Shown here: positions 54,677-64,000 of the stretch, piece after piece
How positions within the stretch are numbered: position 1 is the stretch's first letter
How the letters are laid out: each line of letters begins with the position of its first letter
Assembly: GCA_947396885.1 (NCBI GenBank)
Contig: OX377205.1
Coordinates: forward strand, 58,128,969 to 58,192,968
Origin: Heligmosomoides polygyrus polygyrus
Lineage: Eukaryota; Nematoda; Chromadorea; Rhabditida; Heligmosomidae
Reading direction: 5' to 3'
Length of the DNA: 64,000 bases
Translations under genes and position numbers: made by a program
Notes under the pieces: generated by a model
Told to the model about the DNA's origin: nothing
Database searches by the model: none
What the model saw: the letters and a program-made list of their open reading frames with translations, nothing else

Positions 54677-57600
54677 TTACTTACTTTGATACTTTGATGG
54701 TCCTTTTGTCGGCTGGAGGTCTTCTCAGCGGGGACCACAACTCTTCCAGACCGCTCGATCTCTGGCTGCTTGCATCCAGTGAGGCAGACTCCGCTCTCTG
54801 AAAGATCTTGAGAATGAGTCTGCCCATCACGTTGGCGGTCGTCCCAGTGGTCTCTTATGGTCTCTCGGGAGCCATTCTGTGACACGGAGACCCCATCTAT
54901 CATCCTTTCGTCGAAGCAGGTGTCCGGCCCAGCGATATTTGGACTTCTTCATGTACTGCAGCGGGTCTGCTAATTGCGACTTCTCCCGTAGCTCCGAGCT
55001 TCGTAGGCCTTCTTGCCATTGCTGACGAAGGCTTGTCCTCAGAAGACATCTCTCTAGTGCACGATGCGTTGTTTGCATCGCTCTGGCGATTGTCTTGTTG
55101 TCGGGCCAGGTTTCCGTCGCGTAACACATCGCAGGCGTTGAACATCGAGGCCCTGAGGCCGCGATCCTTGACCTGATCGGTGACTTCGCGAATCGAACTG
55201 AAGGCTGCCCATGCTGCGCATCTCCTGCGGGCGATTTCAGGAGCGAGGTCGTTATCCATGTTCAGCTCTCTTCCCAGATAGACGTAGGAGTCGGCCTGTT
55301 ATATAGGGACTCCATTTAACCCGTGTCACACCACTGGTTGCCATAAACTGCGTTTTGGACATATTCATGTCCAATCCAATCTTCATAACTACCCCAATAC
55401 ACCAACAATCAACACTGAATGCACATTAATCGTAACAATAATATCAATATGTTAATGATATACACAACTGTGTAGTTTCTATTTTGGCATACGCTCACTG
55501 TGAGCGGTACTGGAGGAAGGAACAAACATACGTGAGTTTAATCAACACTTATTTAGTTTGTAGCATCTCCCCCTCTTCACTGATGAGCCACAGGGGAGGT
55601 GCTACAACATAAAATAAGGTTCGTATGAAGAATAATGTGGCGAAACGAACCTTCTTAGGTATTTTTGTTTTCAATTTCAATATTTCTAATATTTAATATT
55701 ATTCATACCTGCCACATTGAGCTCGTTCAGCATTTCCTCGACTTCTGCCGTGCTGATAGAGATGAGAACAATATCGTCGGCGAAGCGAAGGTTGCTGATC
55801 CGTTTACCGTCGACAAGGTAGCCTTTATCGTCCCAGTTCAAGTCTTTCATGGCATCCTGGAGTGCCGCTGTAAATAGCTTAGGAGAAATCGTGTCTCCCT
55901 GCCGTACTCCTTTCCCGATAGGAATTTTAAGCTTTCGATCGAACAGCTGGATGGTAGCCGATGTGTTCGAGAAGCATTCGTCGAGAAGTCGGATGTAGGG
56001 CGATGGTATACCAGCGTGCACAAGTGCGTTCAAAACGGCGTTGATTTCCACAGAGTCGAACGCTTTCCGGTAATCCACGAAGACAAGGACAATGGGAGGT
56101 GGTATTCGCGGCTCCTCTCGATGAGCTGTGAGACAGTCTGAATATGGTCCATGCAGGAGAAATCCTTGCGAAACACTGCTTGCTCCACTGGCTGATACTC
56201 ATCCAAGCAACGCTCCATACGGTTAAGCAGTATCTTCGTGAAGATCTTGTACACAACCGAGAGACAACTGATGGGTCGATAGTTGTTGATATCCTCCTGC
56301 TGACCTTTTTTGAAGATTAGAACTGTTTTCGACTCCTTCCATGAGTCCGGAATCCTACCAAGTCGAAGGTAGTGGTTGAAGTGCTTGGCAAGAAGTGAGC
56401 AGAGGGCACTACCACTCGCAACGAAGGAGGTCAGCAGAAATGCCGTCCGGTCTGGGAGCAGTGCCTGGCTTCATCCTTCTGATGGCATGAGCAACTTCTG
56501 ATTCCGGAATGGGAAGTACTTCGTCAGCTGGTCGCACCAAGCATTTCGGGACAGTGCTGGAAGAACAAAACAGATCTGTGTAGAATTCTGGAATGATGGC
56601 CTCCATCGCTCTTCGAGACGTTTGCGTTGTTCCATCCTTATCCACAAGGGCTGACATTATTGCCTTCTGGTCGCAGAGATCTCATTTGCAGCGCTTAATG
56701 CTTGAACCTTTCCCAGCGGCTTCTAACAGCTTCAATCTTCTGTAGGCTTGAATGAACTCCTTCGCTGCAATTCGACAGGCCTTCGAGATGGTGACTTTTT
56801 CCAGATGGGAAGCATTAGGATCCAGTTTAGCAGCTCTTCTTTGTTCCAAGAGTTTAATCGCATGTGCGTTGAGTCTTGAAGCAGACGGTGATGTGGCTCC
56901 GCAAGAGCTGCTAGCACATTTCAGCAGTCCTTTGGAGAGATGGTCGTAGTCTTCCGATGGATTTTCAAGAAGATTCCAATCATTCGACTTTGTTGCATAT
57001 TCCAACTCCTCAGACTTGAATGCGGGGATCCTCACCGGTGCCGGTTTATGAGTGTCACGCTTGAACATCCTCTTTTTGAGAGTCAGCTTCGCACGGACAA
57101 GACGGTGATCCGAGCCGGTGTCAAATGAAGGCAGCACGGAGACGTCGAACAGACTCCAGCGTCTGTTTGTAAGAACATGGTCGATCTCCGAACGTGTTTC
57201 TCCATTTGGGCTTTCCCAGGTCCATCGTCGGTTTGAAGGCTTCTTAAACATAGAATTTCCATGGTAGAGACGGCACGCGGATAGGAAGTCTATCAGGCGC
57301 TCTCCGTGTTCCTTGAGGAAGTTCCATGTGGTCCTAGCCTCCATTCGTAGTGATCATTCGTACCAGGGGTGCACACGAAATTCTGGGCGTTAAATTTTCT
57401 TAACGAAATTTTTTAACGGAAAATTTTCGTTAAATTTCCGGTAAATCGTTAAATTTCGTTAAAAAATACATTTAGCTGTAAACCATTATTTCAACTGGAA
57501 AAAGGAAAACCTTATACGTTTCAACTTCAGGAGACAGGAGATCAACAACTAACGTTCAAGGAATGGAGTGTAACACTGAAATGGAAAATAAACAAATCAT

Positions 57601-59598
57601 CATCAACAAACACAGAAAAATAAACAAGCCTTCAGCAACAAATTATCTACAGGGCATAGAATAAGAACAACTATGGAATTGCCATTCAAGGCAAGATGAT
57701 CATCGGTAAGGCATCCTGAAATGTGCGACCAGGCAGGTACCCGGAGTTCCACCCTTTCCTTGTTCTTTTGTTAGACTGTTCTACGAACATGTGCAATCTC
57801 CGTGCAGACACCAGCCCATTAAGTACAGAAAGATTGAATAAAAATACAGTAAAACCGCTTTGGAATGATAACACGTTGACGAACGCACAATTTTCGATTG
57901 CATGGTGCGTGGGACCAATCATATTTTTGCAACATCGGGACAGTGATATGACATCATGTCACAGGGTCCCACACTGCCGAGAAGGTGTGACACGCCGTCT
58001 TCGAATTAACGTTCAGGAAAGGTAGCTTTCCAAGTTTTTGTGGTTAGCGTTTTTGTAAAATAGCTTAAAATACGTAACATACATCCAGCGGCCGAAAACA
58101 TTCGCTCCGTCTCGACTGCTCCAGGAGGGCAAAAGTAGCTTGTGGTGAGAATAGGCATATCTTACGAGGTTAGACCAGTATCTTTGTGAATTCGTTGACC
58201 TGCTTGGGGACTCGGCGAAGGAATTTCTAGCTCCAAAGTACATTAAAGGGTAAAGATAAAAGATGGCGATACTCAATCCCTTCTGGGATACGCCGCTCAT
58301 TCTACTTCTACGGGATACCCTGGAGACAATGGCTTGCGGTGGCCAGCCGATGGAGAAATCAGCGCTCTGTCCTTCCCAGGCAAGTTCGGCACCAATTCAC
58401 CGACCCTAGAGGGATCGACGGTTTGGTTGGCCTGGGCGGAAAATCCCGAAGAAGGACCAGCGACCTGGAACAGGGTGCACGCGACAGCCAACACCTCCTC
58501 CGACTGCGCTACACGTGCTCCCAAAATGTATTATTTCTAAAAATTCAAAACCAATTGAATTGATAAAAAACATCAAAATATTCTTGCTGATTTCAACAGT
58601 TTTCCAGGAACAGTCCTATTCAGGAGGAAGAGACCTGCAACATTAGAGAGTACTGAGGGTAAATGTGAAAAAAATGTAAACTCACTGAGAAAAAAGTCCG
58701 TTAAAAATTCCGTTAAATTCCTAAAAATTTCCGTTAAGTCGTTAAGCCAGATTTTACCGAAAAATGCCGTTAATTCGTTAAATTCGTTAAATCGTTAACC
58801 GTTAAATGTGCATCCCTGATTCATACCGACGATAGCTTAAAGTCACCAACGACAACTTTGTAGTAGCTCTTCTCGTCGTTGACAGTCCTTTCGAACAGCT
58901 TGTAGAATTCCTCCTTTTCTTCGTCTGTGGCCGCAGATGTTGGGGCATATCCATTTATGATGGAGATGGTTCCTTGATCTTTGGTTTCCAGACGAAGAAC
59001 AGCTACTCGCGGACTGATGATCTTGTAAGAGTCTACTAGGTGATGCACTGTCGAATTGACGAGAAATCCAACTCCGCCAATATTCTTTCTGTCCATCTTT
59101 GCTCCGATAATGAGAAGCTCGTTGTGGGCGGTCCTTCTTATGGTTTCCTTTCTGCCTTTCGTTTCCTTCAGGGCGATAACGTCGTATTTGATGTTGCGGC
59201 TTCTGTAAAGCAGTGTTCGAAGATCCTGCTCAGATGCAATCGAACGACAGTTATAAGTGCAGACGAATAGGCAGTTTCCGTGTCGTGGTGGGAGGGAGTT
59301 TCCGGTAGTCCGATTCCAATGACGTCCTGATAGTTTAGCTCCGAGATTAGATGGACCCTCGCCGGAGGTGGATGCAACCGACGTCGTAGAAGTCCACCTC
59401 CGGCGCGCGGAGGACTGGGGCGCGGGTTTAGTTGTTTGAGCCATAGCTGTGGTCTGGTTACTCACATGTTCCTGGCCAGGGATACAGGAGAGCCGCCCAT
59501 ACACGACAAAGCGTCGCGTACTGCGTGACCGTTTGTGCCGTTAGCCATCATAAAGTGATGTTCACCCCTTCACCACGGCGAGGTGGCACATGAAGGGG
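54677..59598 (-). mobile_element. RTE-clade LINE inside the BEL 5' LTR
   Basis: The 10-bp duplication AAAACCGAAC flanks it. On the minus strand: an APE-type endonuclease in two parts, 58821-59504 (CTYNCRSIASEQDL, VIALKETKGRKETI, YYKVVVGDF) and 56682-57344 (RRWTWESPNGETRSEIDHVL, DTGSDHRLVRAKL); RT at 55686-56657 (PGTAPRPDGISADLL, DYRKAFDSVE, GVRQGDTISPKLFTAALQDA, NLRFADDIVLIS); C-terminus at 54680-55260 (KYRWAGHLLRRKDDRW, PRDHKRPLGRPPT). The RT active site FADD is intact. The 3' tail is TCAAAGTAAGTAA-like. Frameshifts, a hAT insertion and a roughly 320-bp insertion near 55390-55705 disrupt it. Confidence 0.9.
57364..58818. mobile_element. Non-autonomous hAT element inside the RTE endonuclease
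   Basis: Ends are CAGGGGTGCACAC and, inversely, CAGGGATGCACAT. Near-exact 8-bp duplications ATTCGTAC / ATTCATAC (57356-57363 and 58819-58826) flank it, one base apart. Both subterminal parts are rich in CGTTAAAT/ATTTAACG words. The interior has no hAT transposase. Its segment 58250-58400 resembles the RTE tail at 62990-63170, so it carries a captured or nested piece. It separates the GDF motif of the endonuclease from the rest. Confidence 0.85.
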
Positions 59599-60029
59599 AA
59601 AACCGAACACAACACTAAAATATGAAAGAACACCCAAAAGGTTACATGAGAACAATGAAACAACTTAGTATGAACACAATAAGAACCAAACCAGACACGC
59701 GCAAGAAAGGAAGGGACAGAGCACGATCAAAAAAAAAACACGCGCAGAACGAAACCCCTCTTAACGACCCTTCCCGGACGCGTACAGTCGCTCGAATGAC
59801 CGCAAGCCCATGAAAGAAGGCTGGAAGCGCTGATTCCTAAGGAGACCCTGAAAATCAGGAAACCCAGAGAAATAGCCCGGGGAAGGAAGAGACCCAGAGC
59901 GCGCGCGCGGCAGTCGAAATCGGGCGCGAATCCGTCAAAGGAGACGACTTGTCGTCAGCAACACATGCCGATCTTCTTAGATAAGGTTACAACGAAAAGC
60001 GAAAACTGTGCCATTCCGAGGTTAATGAT

Positions 60030-60480
60030 GTTTTCTAAAGCTACTAAAACGAAGAGGCCCTATCCAGCAGTCCGTGAACCCAGCTATCAGAACCGAACTC
60101 TTGATCCCTCCCGTGCAATTTCGCATCGATATCAATTCGACCACACAGTCGCTGCCAGATACGGAGTGATGGATTTGTTATCTGATTTTGCCCTGCAACT
60201 TCTTTCAATAACCCTAGGAATCTATCATGTTGCTGTGCTATCTTTGAAGCTCCAAATCTGTTGTTTTTTGAGCACGACAACGGCATTTCAGACATCAGTT
60301 TTGCTTTATCAGCCCGCATCAAAGCGCTACGGTGGTTTTTCGTCTTTTTTTTTACTACCAGAAGGTCCGCTGGAAATCTGGAAATCCCTACGGTGCTTCC
60401 ACTCGTTGCCCTACAATCCTCATTAGGTCACTTTGCGTAAATCCTCGGTCACCTTTTTGATTTTCCACTTAAGTCTTTTT
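60030..60480 (-). repeat. tRNA-related SINE-like repeat, copy 5 (inverted)
   Basis: On the minus strand the core (60086-60156) reads GCGACTGTGTGGTCGAATTG, CACGGGAGGGATCAAGAGTT, then CGGTTCTGA, a diverged relative of copies 3 and 4. Flanks with GTTCAAAGC / TTTGGAGCTTCAAAGA and GGGCAACGAGTGGAAGCACC agree with the family. Confidence 0.55.
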
Positions 60481-61161
60481 CTGAACTCATTGTAATCCTA
60501 CGAGCTCTTTTTGTGGTTACATAGTACATTGTTTGGCCACTCGGTGGCCTTCTGATTTTAGACGAATTCTGTGCATAAAAATAGGCGAGCTCTAGTTAAG
60601 ACGCAACTCCAATTATGACAAGAACCTTTGGTCCCTTCAAATGATTTATAGCGAGAGGAGATTATATCGGGAAGTACCTTACTGCTAAAACGACTTTATT
60701 AAAATTTGCATTTGCACGCAGTCATCTCTTCATTTAAGAAACGTGGCACTACATCGGCCACAAATGATAGCTATTCCCCAAATTTTACTAGTGGAGAAAG
60801 AAAAACACTTCTGATACTATCCTTTTCCCCGTTCATAGTTTTGCTCCAATACATAATTTCTAATTGGACTGCAATTATTTCAGATAGAAAATTAAATTGC
60901 TTACTGATTTCCTCTCTTCCCATTCACCATCAGAGGAAAGTCATTACTGGTTCAGATAATGACGATAAACCACAGCAGCTTGCATTTCAGTAATGTATTA
61001 AACATTCGTGAAATTGGTTGGATAGCAAAGTCGGTGAAAATGTATCTGCAGAAATATGTAGAGGTAGCCACTAGCCTCAGCACGAGCGTCTTGCGTGTGC
61101 AACAAACTGTCGTTATCTAGTGGACGTTCGACTTTCTGCGAAGTAATGTTACTCACGTCAG
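60481..61161 (+). other. End of the large nicastrin intron, nothing recognised
   Basis: AT-rich sequence without recognised repeats. Open frame 60706-60993 has no similarity. The intron ends at CTCACGTCAG before 61162. Confidence 0.5.
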
Positions 61162-61556
61162 CTCAAAGACATCCTGGCTTCGCTTTCATCTGGAACGGAT
61201 GCAGCTGGAGGCTCACTTCGCCTTCCTGAGGAAGATTCAGTGATGCCTCCATCAAGCTGGTATTCATTCTCTCGGATCGTCTCATCTATTCCTGGCGTTG
61301 TGTTAGCCCCGTTTCAGGAAAAGTATGACTACAGGTATTATCTGAATGACACTCATGAAAGTGGTTCTCGTTGGAAAACTGTGTTCGTTTTAGACGAGTT
61401 AACTCGATGCTCGATTTCGCTCAGTGGAATTCAAGTCAAAGGAGCATGGCTATTTCTGAAGTAACCATAGCCGCGACAGCTCTACTGCGTGCTGCCGAAA
61501 ACCATGTAAAACTGGGATCCGATCAAATTTCAGGAATTCGAATCGACAAGAAGTTC
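61162..61556 (+). CDS. aph-2: Nicastrin, downstream ectodomain exons (two exons)
   Basis: Exon 61162-61380 encodes LKDILASLSSG, LRLPEEDSVMPPSSWYSFSR, IVSSIPGVVLAPFQEKYDYR and YYLNDTHES. PPSS followed by a segment ending in a YYxxxxDT-type motif is characteristic of nicastrin. Exon 61425-61556 encodes WNSSQRSMAISEVTIAATAL, LRAAENHVKLGSD and ends DKKF before GTGAGT. The intron is 44 bp. The ACT|GTGTTC donor at 61380 was chosen because only phase 0 keeps the next exon open. The C-terminal part and transmembrane helix lie right of the window or were not recognised. Confidence 0.87.
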
Positions 61557-61640
61557 GTGAGTTGATAGATATTTCTTTTGCTTCAGTCCTTTACCTTTAT
61601 ACTATGGCTCAACCTCTTCTATAACCTCTTTGCCGTCTTA

Positions 61641-61732
61641 GGCCCCGTTTATACTTCGTCGCGGGGCGACGCGATCGATCAATTTGACCTTATTGCGTGG
61701 CCATCGCGCCGCGACGAAGTATAAACGGGGCC
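61641..61732. mobile_element. 92-bp Harbinger-like MITE
   Basis: Ends are GGCCCCGTTTATACTTCGTC and its exact inverse, flanked by TTA (61638-61640 and 61733-61735). It shares the GGCCCC-TTTATACT style of E1 and E2 in ears-1 and lies 80 bp after a nicastrin exon. The centre has GCGACGCGATCGATCA. Confidence 0.82.
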
Positions 61733-61739
61733 TTAGGCC

Positions 61740-62640
61740 TGCGTCAGCGTTTTTCGGCATGCCGCCTTGCCGCTATTGGCGACATCAAATCACATCCCTC
61801 AGTGGGAGAAATTCTCGAACGTTTTTCGTAAAAGCTAGTGTAGCCACACTTGTCGACGGCACTTTGCCACAGTGTACCACATTAACTGTGACCATAAGCA
61901 TTCGACGATTGCTTCTGCTGAGGGATATGGTCAACGCCTCGATGATGCTGGCAGTACGGCGAGTGCAATTACACTGCACCCAGCTGCAACTGGCCCCAAC
62001 GCACGCCGATTAGCGATGGAGCGCGAAAAGCTTCGAGCGCCCTGCTCCTTTAGCCCCCCCCCCCCCCCACCCCGACACTTATTTTAACATGGCCTGCCTG
62101 GTGAAGCGTTTTACTGCTGTTGTTTCCAGAATTCGAGTTCTTCCGTGGAGGTTTGGCTTGAAAATGACTTCGTGCTGGGTTGTGCGCTCTTCGAGCGTAG
62201 AACCAGGCAAGGGAAGCGACTCCAGGGTGCGGTGAATCCAAGCTGCTTGTGTGGAAGCTGCTTTCGTCGCTGAGGGCGAGTCCGCAGCTGGTTGAAGCGC
62301 ATGTAGCTGGAAAAGTGCGGAGAAAACGCCAGCAAATTGTGTAGACGTTGAACCCCCATCAAATCTCAGTCAGTTGAAATCCAAAACATCGCAACGCAGG
62401 AGAACAGAACCCCACTTCCCTCGCAGCGCCACTGTCCCCTGCTCCACGATCCGCTTGCCGGGGGTGCCATCGCGGGCGTACAAGAGACCATCAGCGCAGT
62501 CATGCGTATCGATCGAGTATCCACGTGGACGCTGACGCGATCCACGACGCTACGGCAGCAGCCGCAAGCTACAGTATCCGGCAACGTTGCACATCAACCC
62601 GCGTCTCCATCGTTGGGACCAGCTGCTGCTGGGTGCAATG
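61740..62640. other. GC-rich region with coding-like frames of unknown nature
   Basis: Frames such as 61872-62087 (YHINCDHKHSTIASAEGYGQ, ATGPNARRLAMEREKLR) and 62365-62645 look protein-like but match no nicastrin segment and have no clear splice context. A C run lies at 62056-62068. It could be a fragment of another gene or a repeat. No function is assigned. Confidence 0.25.
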
Positions 62641-62984
62641 TAATGTTTTTCTACTGCGGCATGCCGCAAAACTGACCCAGGTTTTACAGTTTAGTTCAGA
62701 AAGCACAATGCATTATTTGTAAATTTTCGTTATATTAGGTTGCTTTAAAAAATCATGGTTTGCTGTTCTACGTTATAGTGCCCTTAGTATGAGTTTTTGG
62801 ATTGTATGGGATAGGAACGAGCGCTATATCCTTTTTTTTGAAGCCAAGGACTGGCTACTAGCAAAGCCGTAACGGTTCAGTGCCCGCTCTTCCAAGATGG
62901 CGTTGGAGAGTCGATTACCGCGCTTGGAACCTAATCAGAATCTTGATCAGTTTTATTACTTATTCTTCATATTACACATGACTA

Positions 62985-64000
62985 TCTTTAAAAAAAGGAT
63001 AAAGGACGGCATTACTCAATCCCTTTTGAGATGCGCCACGCATTCTACTTCTACGGGATGTCGTGGAGGGGAGTTGAATGTGGATTTGGCTATACAATGA
63101 CTTGTGGTGGCCAGCCGATGAACAAGTCAGCGCTCTATCCTTCCCAGACAAGTCATCATCATTTTCATTAGCGTCTGTCCCGCTTGGTGGCGGGGTCCGC
63201 TCTTCTGGTGTGGCGACGTCAATTCTCCCGATCAAATGCTTGGTCAGGGTGCACACCAGCCATCTCTAAGTCCAAGCGCAACGTATCTAGCCAACGTTGC
63301 TTCGGGCGTCCTCTGGGCCGCTTTCCAGGGACCACAAGATTCAGGCCAATCTTACACACGGTGTCGTCGTTTGCGCGAAGGACGTGGCCGTACCATCGAA
63401 GACGAGCTTCGCGCAGCTTCTCGGCTATCGGGGCCACACCGAACCTCTGTCGTATGGTGTCGTTACGAACGCGGTCCAAACGCGTAACTCCAGCCGTCCA
63501 CCGTAGCATCTTCGTCTCCATTACACTGAGGCGGCTTTCAACTTCCTTCGTCACGGGCCAGCACTCAGCACCGTACGTCGCTACTGGGCGGACTACTGTT
63601 CTATAAACCTTCGATTTGAGGTGCTCAGGTATTGTCCTGTCGCAAAGCACCCCAGTCAGCGAGCGCCATTTGGACCAGGCTGCACTCACACGCGCATTCA
63701 CCTCCATCTTTAAGCTGCCGTCGGACGTGACTGTTGACCCAAGAAAGTTGAAAGATGTCACTCGTAAGAGCTCAGTACCATCGATCTTAATAGATGCGTG
63801 CTCATTCACATCCGTCGTCAAGTATTCCGTCTTTTTGACGTTTAGCTTGAGACCGAACAATGCCAAACGATCGCACCACGCCTGTGCCTGTCGCTCGAGT
63901 TCGGTTTTGTCTTCACATGCAAGCATGACGTCGTCAGCATACAGCAGCGTCCAAGGTGCCGCCATTTGGAGATCTCGTGAGATTGCATCCATCAAGACCA
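62985..64000 (-). pseudogene. RTE-type LINE, 3' half, running off the window
   Basis: Minus-strand frame 63219-63995 encodes the RT palm and C-terminus: TLLYADDVMLACEDKTELER (active site YADD intact), GLKLNVKKTEYLTTD, VTSFNFLGSTVTSDGSL, VYRTVVRPVATYGAECWPVT and LRWYGHVLRANDDTV, ending RGRPKQRWLDTLRLDLE. The frame is open to the window edge. The 3' UTR (62990-63218) ends in a T run at 62990-62997 of the + strand, i.e. an A-rich tail. It differs from the RTE at 54677-59598, so a second lineage is present. 62650-62985 shows nothing recognised. Confidence 0.85.

Larger units (their letters stand above)
45286..59957 (-). mobile_element. Complete BEL/Pao LTR retrotransposon with nested insertions
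   Basis: Exact 5-bp duplications GCAAC flank it (45281-45285 and 59958-59962). LTRs begin TGACGACAAGTCGTC and end TTCTCA on the minus strand. Taking out insertions, the LTRs are about 817 and 820 bp and the interior (47705-54205) about 6.5 kb. The order on the minus strand is 5' LTR, tRNA-Gly primer site, gag, protease, RT, RNase H, integrase, C-terminal domain, 3' LTR, as in BEL/Pao. Frameshifts and lost catalytic residues make it inactive. The LTR copies differ at scattered bases, so it is not recent. Confidence 0.92.
54206..59957 (-). repeat. BEL/Pao 5' LTR, split by an RTE LINE
   Basis: Pieces are 54206-54676 and 59609-59957, about 820 bp in total. The break carries a 10-bp duplication AAAACCGAAC (54667-54676 and 59599-59608) made by the RTE insertion. 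The part nearest the primer site encodes no protein with an ATG start. Confidence 0.88.
30860..61161 (+). other. aph-2: 30.3 kb transposon-filled intron of nicastrin
   Basis: The donor GTGAGT follows 30859, and the acceptor CACGTCAG precedes 61162, where the protein resumes with LKDILASLSSG, in phase 0. No nicastrin exon was recognised between. The neighbouring introns are 44-250 bp. The content is nearly all repeats, listed individually. About 30900-31460 shows nothing recognisable. Confidence 0.8.

Overview
The window comes from an animal genome, most likely a clade V (strongylid-type) nematode. Two conserved host genes lie on the + strand, split into short exons with compact introns. They are buried in a very transposon-rich background of BEL/Pao, Gypsy, RTE, CR1, mariner, Tc1-like, hAT-like, Harbinger-like, piggyBac-like and Helitron-like sequences. 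A glutamyl-tRNA synthetase that stops after its WHEP repeats, instead of running on into a prolyl-tRNA synthetase, fits the nematode arrangement. The taxonomic call is inference. Exon borders were read by eye from translation, splice signals and phase.

Host gene 1 (650-25567) is the 3' part of cytosolic glutamyl-tRNA synthetase (ears-1). Six exons at 650-1667 encode the end of the catalytic core, including a KMSKS-type VMSKR motif. An intron of about 18.5 kb follows, and then nine exons at 20199-25567 encode the anticodon-binding domain and five exon-encoded WHEP-type units. The fourth unit (23477-25112) is split by two tandem GC-rich elements with TAA target duplications. Removing them restores the frame exactly.

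The ears-1 intron (1668-20198) holds tRNA-related SINE-like repeats, a decayed minus-strand Gypsy element (about 4100-14330), and a 6.1 kb unit (6865-13001) inserted in that Gypsy. The unit has TATAGTTG ends, an 8-bp target duplication and three mariner remnants inside. A 260-bp relative with the same ends sits in the Gypsy RT. Further right are a pair of 156/157-bp MITEs, Helitron-like satellite DNA and an LTR-like promoter segment.

Host gene 2 (about 28803 to beyond 61556) is nicastrin (aph-2), the gamma-secretase ectodomain subunit. Nine exons lie at 28803-30859, including the FDYIGSS motif, and two at 61162-61556. The roughly 30.3 kb intron between them contains a BEL relic, a CR1 LINE, satellite arrays, mariner and Tc1-like elements, a TTAA MITE, and a complete BEL/Pao retrotransposon (45286-59957). 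That element has a tRNA-Gly primer site and a GCAAC duplication. Its 3' LTR is split by a Helitron-like element. Its 5' LTR is split by an RTE LINE, which is itself split by a non-autonomous hAT. An RTE fragment on the minus strand runs off the right edge.

The two host genes are unrelated in function: translation (ears-1) and Notch/APP-type intramembrane proteolysis (aph-2). Their main shared feature is the huge transposon-filled introns. No bacterial operons, CRISPR arrays or convincing intact RNA genes were seen.
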